Positions 56,400 through 64,000 of a DNA stretch of 64,000 bases are shown here, piece after piece. The stretch is from positions 52,265,162 through 52,329,161 of the forward strand of contig CM066995.1 of NCBI GenBank assembly GCA_033977485.1. The letters run 5' to 3'. This DNA comes from Hydrangea macrophylla. Its lineage: Eukaryota > Streptophyta > Magnoliopsida > Cornales > Hydrangeaceae. The position numbers were made by a program, and so were the translations under genes. The notes beneath the pieces were generated by a model. It searched no databases. It was not told the DNA's origin and saw nothing but the letters and a program-made list of their open reading frames with translations. Within the stretch, counting starts at the first letter, position 1, and every line of letters starts with the position of its first letter.

Positions 56400-56941
56400 A
56401 AATGAATGTGGCATGTGGGGGAATAAATAAAGTAAAAAAAGTAAAGTGCTGCCCAATAATGTGACAGAAGTAAAGTGAAATCTTTTAAAATCCTACCCAC
56501 TGGTTTCCAAAATTTATTTTGCTGCCCACTATATATATATTTCATTATTTTATGAGTGTATAGTTGTGTATATATATTATATTACATATTATAACTTCAG
56601 TCATATATCTTAAATATTTACAGATAGTACCCCAAATTTGTTATTATTTCTAAGAGTCCCAAAGACAATCATAAATTTAAAAATATCACACATCATTTTA
56701 ATAAGTTTTTACATGTCCCTCGACTTTATTTAATTTCTCTCAAATTAAATTTATAGTATATAATTAACATCGACGTATCGCCGTACCTGTACCTAGTTTT
56801 TGGATCCTTTATGGCCGAGTTCTCTTGTCCTAGAAATTCGTGATCTACCAAGTCCGACTTCCGGACACATGTCCGCACCCAACACTCGTACCTGAGTCTG
56901 GGTAACATGATACGATACGCGACACGTTATCTTCTTAGAAG
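55594..56941. other. Non-coding stretch with microsatellites and MITE remnants
   Basis: Includes repeated 'gatcgtctttgatgaagaaacc' units at about 55845-55985, a 'cccgaacccgacccgacc' run near 56125-56175, a (GA)n(GT)n microsatellite at 56329-56396, and near 56840-56940 a partial relative of the CTATG.. MITEs. No gene. Confidence 0.5.
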
Positions 56942-57703
56942 TGTTGGTGCTTCCTAGTGATGGAAAAACCGGTTTAAATTAAAAGTTTAAACGCGCAGCG
57001 GAAAGATTATGTTTCAAGAACTGGTTGGTAGCCCAGGATCTACTACTCGTCAATTCCATAGATGCGCACAAGAGGGGACAAGAGTTATACCTTAGGCCAC
57101 GTTTGGTACATCAGGAAAGGAATGTTGGAAAGGAAACTGAATCCAAGTAAACAGATTCCAAGGAAAAGAAATGATTTCACTTTCTAATATATGGTTTGGG
57201 TAAATCAGGATTCTATCCATGGAATCAGTGTCCATTTCCGTTCAAATGTTTGGTTAACACCAAATTAGGTGGGAATTGAATCTGACATATATCTAAGCTG
57301 TCAAAATTACCCCTGCCTGAATATGGTGTATCTAGCATATTTATTTGTTCTCAAACAAAATTTTGTTCAGCACTCAAATCCACCAACACCATCAATCTAA
57401 AGTACATGCCTCAATGTCATGAATAATATTATAATAGGCTAAATTGACAAAGTAATTAATAAAAAAATATTTGAGCTGCCAATTAAAGAGATATCCTTAC
57501 AAATTAAGAGAAACTTAATTTTTATTGAAAAATATAGATCACCATGAAAAAAAAAGAAGAAAAAAAAGAAGGGGAGAGAGAACAATATAGATCATCCTTC
57601 AAGAAAAGTTGAACAACTAAAGCAACCAAATTTATTTTAAAACAACTGCAAAAATTAAAGTTTACTGAAATAAATCTAAAATCATAAAGTTCTTTGCTAC
57701 CCA

Positions 57704-58763
57704 TCAACTAGTTGATCTTAATAAATGCTTCACCCATGATTCTTTCTCATCGGCTTCAATTGTGAAAAAGAAATCTAATAAACTTGAGTCACGCACAAGA
57801 AGAAAACCAACTTTATGCCGCTCATCACATGACAAACCCTCAATCTTCTTAAGTTCATCATTAAGCTTGAGCCTATTATCAATTTGATGACGATCAGGAG
57901 CTGCAAAAGTTGCAATAATTTGAGCCATTTGTTCCCTGTTATCTTTTAAGTGACTTTTCATAACATCTCCAATCTGCTCCAACCCTGAAACTAAACCATC
58001 AACACTTCTAAATCTTTTTCGTCTAGGTTGTCTAGAACTCCCCTCTGAGTGAATCACATGTCGTTGGGTAAGATCTATATCAGTATCAATGTCATCTAAT
58101 CCACCTCCGTTCTTCATGTTAGTTCCATTATTAGATTCTTCTCTCTCTAAATCTTCAAGAATATCTCCAGGTGCTTCAGCAGCTTTTCCATTTGCTCGAT
58201 CTTTCCCCCAAATTATAGCCAGATCATCATAGTAAGGAAATGACCGCCCTCTCATAAAAGATGCATCCGGATGACTCTGCCCAAAAAAAAAAAGGTAAAA
58301 AGTAAAACTAAACCCTTTTTACAATAACAATTATATGCAAGTCACAAAATTGAATTAAACAAGAAGATATCATGTTTACCTTGAGGTAGTTATCCCAAAC
58401 ATCTACAGTAGCAGTTACACATTTCTTTTCGTCATCCCAACCAAATCCACTTCCTTCATTATGACGAACGTCATATATGCTATGGTATTGTTTTTTCAGT
58501 GTTTTACAACGTGATTCAATATGTGGCTTTTCCTTGAGACCGTGATTTGGTAACTTTTCTTCCAACATTTTCTCTAATTCTTTTTGGTAACCACTCTTAA
58601 ATCCCTTTCCCTCTGTGTTGTTAAAGGCACCTTTATCTTTTAATTCGAGCATAGCTTCTATCAACTTAGCATCTTCTTCTGGAGTCCAAACATGTGTAGA
58701 CCTCTTCCTATTTCTTCTGTCAAACCCAGTATCTCTTTGTGGTTCATTCAGATCAGAAGCCAT
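57704..58763 (-). CDS. Myb/SANT-like protein of the Harbinger transposon (ORF1)
   Basis: Two exons, 58763-58380 and 58276-57704, join at phase 0 (CTCAAG|GTAAAC ... GGGCAG|AGTCAT), giving ~318 aa from MASDLNEPQ. An in-frame ATG at 58802 would add 13 residues. The first exon is a Myb/SANT-like domain ('HVWTPEEDAKLIEAMLELK', 'GFGWDDEKKCVTA', 'VWDNYLK'). The second starts 'SHPDASFMRGRSFPYYDDL' and ends with a helical, Asp/Glu/Lys-rich part. In PIF/Harbinger systems the Myb-like protein binds the transposon ends and escorts the transposase to the nucleus. No stop or frameshift is seen. The intron sits at the same place and phase as in the host Myb/SANT-like gene at 31962-41899. Confidence 0.85.
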
Positions 58764-59026
58764 CTCTAAGTGAGTAACAATCCAGTATGTATGTGAGTGC
58801 ATTATAACAGTAAGAAAATTAACGTGTCATTCAACAATGCTTAACTGATAAAATGTATACAAAGTAGTAATTGAACAATTTTTAAAACATGAAAATAAAT
58901 AAATAATCATCCAATTTAACATTACCACTGATATATAATGCCATTACGGAAAGTAAATGCAATCTAACTTCACATAACCTAGAAAAATGAAATATAACAA
59001 ATAATCCATAACATAATTAATGTCTC

Positions 59027-60407
59027 TCAACCCTGCCTACTCGCCATCCATTCATTGAACATTTGATGAGCTAAATTATCTCTCCATGTTGTCCATTGAT
59101 TTGTTGTTTCGATTACTGTAATTGGCGCACCATGCAACTCAGGGACGTCTTCTTCTATTTCCTCTATATTTGCTTCTAATGGATCAACGGGCATTTCTCT
59201 TCTTATAAGATTATGGAGAAGACAACATGCTGTTATGATTCTACCTTGGACTTTAACTGGATACCAAGAAGGACTCCTAAGAATTGCCCAACGTAATTTG
59301 AGCAGTCCAAAACACCTCTCTATGACATTCCTAGCTGAAGAATGCTTCATGTTGAAAAACTCTGCAGGGGTGGTCGGTTGGTGACCTTCCCTCCAGTCAT
59401 TAAGATGATATCTTTGTCCTCTATACGGGGCTAGAAATCCATTGCCATTTGTATATCCGGCATCCACAAGGTAATAATATCCTAGGAATATAGAAATAAC
59501 ACCTTAAGCATTTAAGAAAAGTTAAAATGAGCCAAGCCAACATTACAACTATCAAAATAATATTTTTGTTGTAGTACTTGTACCATTGGGAACTCTTAAA
59601 CCATTTCTTCTGCTTACAGCATCTCGAAGGACTCTGCCATCAGCAGCTGAACCTTCCCATCCCGGAAGCACATAAATAAATTGCATGTCTTGCGAGCATA
59701 CTGCCAAAACATTTGTAGCAATTTCTCCTTTTCTACTCCTATATCTAGGCTTGTCAAGTTCTGGTACATTCATTCTAATGTAAGTTCCATCTAGCGCTCC
59801 TAGGCAATTCTACGATATCAAAAAGTTTAAGTAAGCTATGATGTAGCAAAACTCACATGTGACCTTTGAAAATAGTTATGTGTCATACCTTGAACCATTT
59901 CCACCTATGATCCGTGGAGTTCTCAAGCACAGGTTCAGGTACTTTAAACAACTGCCTTTGTAGACGAATGACTGCATTCAACACTTTATTGAAATGCCTA
60001 CTTATTGTTTCTCCTGACCTTATGAATCGAAAATTTATGACACGATTCTTCACATGATGGGCAAGTATATGCAAAAACATAGCTACTTGCTCATCTACCT
60101 TGATATTTTTTGTGTCTTTTAATCTGCCTGTAGAGCCAAGCATCTCACATAACAGATTGAATGTGAACCTATCCATACGGAGATTCTCAAAACATGATTT
60201 ATCACTTGAGTATATCAACCGTTGAAGATATTCAGATCGGCAATTATTCCTATTAAAATATCTCGACTTCAAGCAATACTTTTGGTAATGTCGAACTACA
60301 ACAATGCATGCAAGGTAGAACATGACCATTGCCATATTTTGTTGATCCATATACATCTTCATTACCAGGACCAATAATGTCTTCTTGACTATATTTTGCC
60401 GAGTCAT
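59027..60407 (-). CDS. Harbinger DDE transposase (HARBI1-like, ORF2)
   Basis: Exons 60407-59889, 59809-59584 and 59481-59027 join with GT-AG borders into ~399 codons. The N-terminal part has '[17 protein letters not shown]', '[20 protein letters not shown]' and '[14 protein letters not shown]', the helix-turn-helix-like region of plant Harbinger transposases. The DDE_Tnp_4 core has '[11 protein letters not shown]' (first D), 'GSAADGRVL' (second D) and '[14 protein letters not shown]' (E). All three catalytic residues are present and no internal stop is seen. The start is uncertain: a small upstream exon (60564-60514, MGPLDLSLEDV) is possible but its join does not match the frame well. Confidence 0.88.
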
Positions 60408-60675
60408 TCTAGTACGGACATATAACAATTTATCAATTCAAAATAAATAAAACACAAAAAATTAAATATTTTAAATATTGACAAAAAAATTATAAAAGAT
60501 CACTTATTTTTACCAAATTTGGGACCACTTCAACATCCTCTAATGATAAATCTAGCGGACCCATTGCTACATGTGTTAAGAATCATATTTAAGATACAAA
60601 TTTGGGAAACATAGAAGATTGGTTTGTTTTAAAAATCAACACGGTCTTGAAAGTTACAATATTTTAAAACTACTA

Positions 60676-60927
60676 CTCCCCCCGTCCCTTTTTTTGAGTC
60701 CTATATTCCATTTTGGGATGTCCCAAAATTAGTGTCCACTTTCTTAAATTGGTTTACAATTTTTACTTACTTTCCAAAACTACCCTTCCTTGAAATCTAC
60801 ACTAAGACAATACTAAAAAAAATTTTGTAATGATTAGGGGTAATTGTGGAAAGTAGGTGTAGATTCTTTTTGTCCCCTTAATAAGTTGAGTTCCCAAAGA
60901 TGGACTCAAACAAAGGGACGAAGGGAG
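60676..60927. mobile_element. Stowaway-type MITE inside the Harbinger transposon, 252 bp
   Basis: Ends ctccccccgtccc and gggacgaagggag are inverted repeats of the Stowaway type, flanked by TA on both sides (60674-60675, 60928-60929). Younger than the Harbinger insertion, which it entered outside the coding part. Confidence 0.9.
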
Positions 60928-61089
60928 TACAATGTTTTGGGATCAAAATTACAATTTTTTGGCACCAAATTGGGATTTAAAAGAACATCAAATTGTTAAG
61001 ATGGTCATTGGCGAATGGTGACTTATGCGCACACTTCAAACTAGTCTATGACTGCAGCCCAATTAGATAAAAGTCTAAAGTATGTCTTC

Positions 61090-61310
61090 TACAAAAATGA
61101 TATATATATATATATATGGATTAAAAAGTCCATGTATACATTAAAAACAACCCCTCAATATATCAAAAACAGCCCCTCAATATATCAAAAAATATATATC
61201 AAAAGTCCATATATATATATATATATATATATGGATTGATTAAAAAGTCCATATATACATCAAAAACATCCCCTCAATATATCAAAAACAGCCCCTCAAA
61301 ACAAGAGATT
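61090..61310. repeat. ~110-bp tandem duplication with (TA)n cores
   Basis: 'atatggattaaaaagtcc' followed by 'ccctcaatatatcaaaaac' occurs at about 61100-61180 and 61228-61297. A second small duplication ('caaaatccttatacaatagg') is at about 61499 and 61742. Confidence 0.8.
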
Positions 61311-62123
61311 AAAGACCCACATTATCATTCACTCACAATCACGTTTTCATATATATATATATATATATACAAGGATTAAAAAGTATATGACTAAATCTGT
61401 CAAGTGAAGGACAATAAAAGGAACCATAAAATTATAAATCAGTCAAGTGAAAGGAACCATAAAAATTGGGAAAAACAAAAGAAAAAAGAGGAAAATCTCA
61501 AAATCCTTATACAATAGGATGTATTCATGTACTTATACAATAGGATGTTAACTTGGAGCCATTACAAACCATTTTGTGTGACCTCTGAATTATGATAGCA
61601 GACTGTAAGATGTAAACAATGCATTGCTGGTGCGTTATTTATAACTCTCGAATTTATATAGGCCGCATTCACAGTCGATTTTCCTCACAAAATTGTGGGA
61701 CTCGTGTGAAAGAAGCTCTCATAATGAGGAATGCACTAATCTCAAAATCCTTATACAATAGGATGTATTCATGTACTTACTTGTCAAAATTTTTGTTGAA
61801 ACCTCCAAGAGTGTAAAGCTTGTGAGAGAGAAGATGTCTAACGAGATAGCAGAAGAAGAACGTGAAATAGGATGAAACGGGAGGGCAACGTCGTCTCAGC
61901 TATATTCACGTCTTTTTTTTTTTCTAAATTCCTGGGAAAGGAATCTAAATACCATCTCAAGATAAGGATTTAGTTTCCTTGATTTTCTAGGAAACTTAGA
62001 ATAGTTGGAATCAATTCCAAACTCTATTCCAAGTCTATTTAAACTTACCAAACATCAGAATTTAAATTTTTGAATCAGATTACATTCTTGGGTTACTTTC
62101 CGTGGATACCAAACGGGGCCTTA

Positions 62124-63447
62124 GTGTCTTGAACCCAATTCTGATTTTCTTCTTCTTCTTCCTTGGTGATGCAGCAGCCTCCACTAGGTTGTCTTCACCC
62201 TTATGTCTCCTGCGGATGCTTCCCGGAAAGACTAGAGATGGTGGGATCTCTAATAGAAAGGAAGGAGAAGGTTTGGTGCTCTAAAAACAGTTTCTGCAGC
62301 TTCTGACGTTCAAAAACGACGAACTACTTTTCCAGAACGCAGCTGTCCTATTTATAGATTCCCAGAACCGACCTAACCTTCAATCGATCGAAGGACTTCG
62401 ATCGATCGAACCATTCTCGATCGATCGAACCTGCCATGACTTCGATCGATCGAACCTGTCTTGACAGCTTCCTCAAGTGTCTTTCCAAGTATCCTGGCGG
62501 AGCTAAGAGTGGGACCTCCTAAGTTCTTTATTGTTAGCTCAAATCAGTTGATTAATTCCCATGACCAAACTCTTGGATCAGCAAATCAATCGACTGATAA
62601 GTTAACGTTTACTCCACTATAAAACGATAACTGAACTCCAACGCAAAAGAACATATCCGAAGCGATAATTAGACTTGTATGTTGTACTAATGTCCCTCTA
62701 CCGTCAACATTCGCAATCATATTCAGGTAGTCGGATAAACGGTCACTGTCAATCTGAATCATGATTACTTCTTGAATTCCTTGAATCCCATTCACCTCTC
62801 ATGATTACCAAATATGTTGATAACTCTTATCAACAAGACTGCAGAACTCAGTAATCAACTTGGTGACATACTTAAGGGAATGCTTACTCTGAATCAGAGG
62901 GTAGATTCTATCTTGACAATATATGTTCACAACCCTATGAACATGACATACCCAAGATACCCAGGTGTTGATCTTTTATAGACCTCACTGATTGGTAAGT
63001 CAAAGCAGTCATATCCACAGTCTGTGTTCATAATCGTCTCAAGATTGAGAACACGTACCTTATACAAGTTATGAGTTCCTATTGAATGTCAATAAGAAAG
63101 CTCAGGTCCGTCAATGCACTATAAGTACTAGCATATTAACTGAGAGTTACACTCTAGTGATTGAGATTCATCACTCCATCCAATGGTAGTTAATCATGTT
63201 ACAGTGTAAACCTGATGAGATATCCAGTCTCATCATCCACTGTGACAAGTTCTAAGTATCAAAGAATAGTAATTCGTATCTCACTTGTATGTATCTCATT
63301 CATACACGAATTACCTTATATGATACTTAAGGATTAACAATCATCTCATGAAAGAAACATACATAATGAAATGTAAAGCTGATATCCATATATTAAAATG
63401 TCAATGTCTCATACATAAAGTAATGGTTTGAGGGCACAAACCCAACA
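62124..63447. other. Right part of the solo LTR, non-coding
   Basis: No gene. Contains four copies of TCGATCGATCGAA-like palindromes (62386-62460) and A/T-rich sequence ending gggcacaaacccaaca. Confidence 0.55.
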
Positions 63448-63957
63448 CCTAGGTACTAAACATTCCCAAACTACGGGTCTTATTATTGGAAAGGGCAGCT
63501 TTGTTACCTGTGTATACACTTTATTTTATTCATGGCTAATAACGGCAGTGGCCTACCATTTTGGTGGAACGTCAATTCTTTGCTCTTATTTTAGTGCAAA
63601 AGCAACTATAGGATTACTGAATACCTTTAAAATAGTAATATGGTACATTTGCACTTCCCATGTATTTTGAAATAATCTTGTTGGAAATGTGAGAGAGACA
63701 GATAGTTTCCTAAATTATCACAAGACTCATTGGAAAGGTTTAGGAGACTTTATTTGTTAAGTGGATAAATTAGTCATTTAGTATATTAGGGCTTATGTCA
63801 TGGTGGTAGGGATGCTGCGGCGTGACTGTGGTGATGTGGTTTTTGGTTGGCACAGGAGTGAGGGCTGTCGGAATGGTGGTGTTGGTGGCTGGGTCTGTCG
63901 GACTGCTGGTGGTGGTAGCTGGCACTGGAGGGTATGGTTAGGGTTGGTGGTGTGGTG
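63448..63957. other. Spacer and leader-like sequence at the right edge
   Basis: 63448-63780 is A/T-rich without features. 63785-63957 is G/T-rich ('ggtggtgttggtggctgg') and resembles the leader of the copia at 48100-48316, so it is probably the 5' leader of a minus-strand copia element, cut short on its left. Confidence 0.5.
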
Positions 63958-64000
63958 GCTCTGATACCATGTTAGCAGAGATTAACCACAACCTTAGGGT
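63958..64000 (-). mobile_element. Primer site and start of a copia LTR, running off the window
   Basis: The minus strand of 63958-63969 is TGGTATCAGAGC, the initiator-Met primer site. It abuts tgttagcagag at 63970, the end of an LTR that continues beyond base 64000. The element's coding region is missing to the left, so this is a truncated copy. Confidence 0.75.

Larger units (their letters stand above)
57095..62120 (-). mobile_element. PIF/Harbinger DNA transposon, complete, 5.0 kb
   Basis: Terminal inverted repeats ggccacgtttggta and taccaaacggggcc (one mismatch) are flanked by TTA (57092-57094, 62121-62123), the target preference of PIF/Harbinger. Both partner genes of the group are inside on the minus strand: a DDE transposase (59027-60407) and a Myb/SANT-like protein (57704-58763). 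A Stowaway MITE (60676-60927) and small duplications lie in its right part. Coding parts look open, so the copy might be young. Confidence 0.92.
56942..63447. repeat. Probable solo LTR (~1.5 kb) split by a Harbinger element
   Basis: Outer parts 56942-57094 and 62121-63447 join to a ~1.48 kb non-coding sequence that starts TGTTGG and ends CCAACA, as LTRs do. The minus-strand reading has promoter-like sequence and no coding frame. No 5-bp duplication or internal region was found at either side, so solo LTR versus other repeat is open. Confidence 0.5.

Noticed and set aside
56840..56957. Another CTATG/CTAGG-type MITE ending in 'gcttcctag'
   Set aside because: Only the right end fits. No left end or duplication was found, and the same bases serve as the end of the LTR-like sequence starting at 56942.

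Overview
The window looks like a transposon-dense intergenic and intronic stretch of a flowering-plant nuclear genome, probably a eudicot. The evidence is spliced genes with GT-AG introns, a Tat/Ogre-type Ty3 retrotransposon, a Cassandra-type TRIM carrying 5S rRNA sequence, RTE-type LINEs, Ty1-copia elements with initiator-Met primer sites, Stowaway and Tourist MITEs, and hAT and PIF/Harbinger transposons. I cannot name the species from sequence alone.

Layout. (1) 433-22336 is a ~21.9 kb Tat/Ogre-like retrotransposon on the minus strand, with ~3.0 kb LTRs. Its gag, protease (with G-patch), RT, double RNase H and integrase are all decayed. Between integrase and the 3' LTR lie two genes on the opposite (+) strand: a spliced plant-mobile-domain (PMD) type gene (6121-9064) and a second ORF that looks like the plant DUF7745 family (9724-10814). 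Clusters of ~21-bp GC-rich palindromes sit in the LTRs upstream of the LTR TATA box and again upstream of each antisense gene. A Cassandra TRIM (5179-5866) has landed in one cluster. (2) 22337-24400 is flanking repeat sequence leading to a broken hAT BED-finger fragment. (3) 24559-29148 is a pair of ~135 bp inverted repeats enclosing microsatellites and an RTE LINE. (4) 29316-30640 is a small non-coding LTR element with a perfect 5-bp target duplication. (5) 31962-41899 is the best candidate for a real host gene: a multi-domain Myb/SANT-like protein gene with seven visible exons in a regular two-exon module, its introns filled with MITEs. (6) 42344-48480 is a decayed Ty1-copia element (nested in a MITE, with another MITE inside it). 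(7) 48956-50688 is a 5'-truncated LINE. (8) 51817-54296 is a dead hAT transposase gene split by a hAT-type MITE. (9) 55005-55593 holds two MITEs. (10) 56942-63447 is a probable solo LTR containing a complete PIF/Harbinger transposon (57095-62120) that encodes both a Myb/SANT-like protein and a DDE transposase. (11) The last 31 bases are the start of another copia LTR.

The two themes worth following are the Tat element's antisense cargo with its shared palindromic promoter-like clusters, and the matching exon structure of the host Myb/SANT-like gene and the Myb-like gene of the nearby Harbinger transposon, which suggests a common origin. Nearly every autonomous element here is broken. The Harbinger element has the most intact reading frames.
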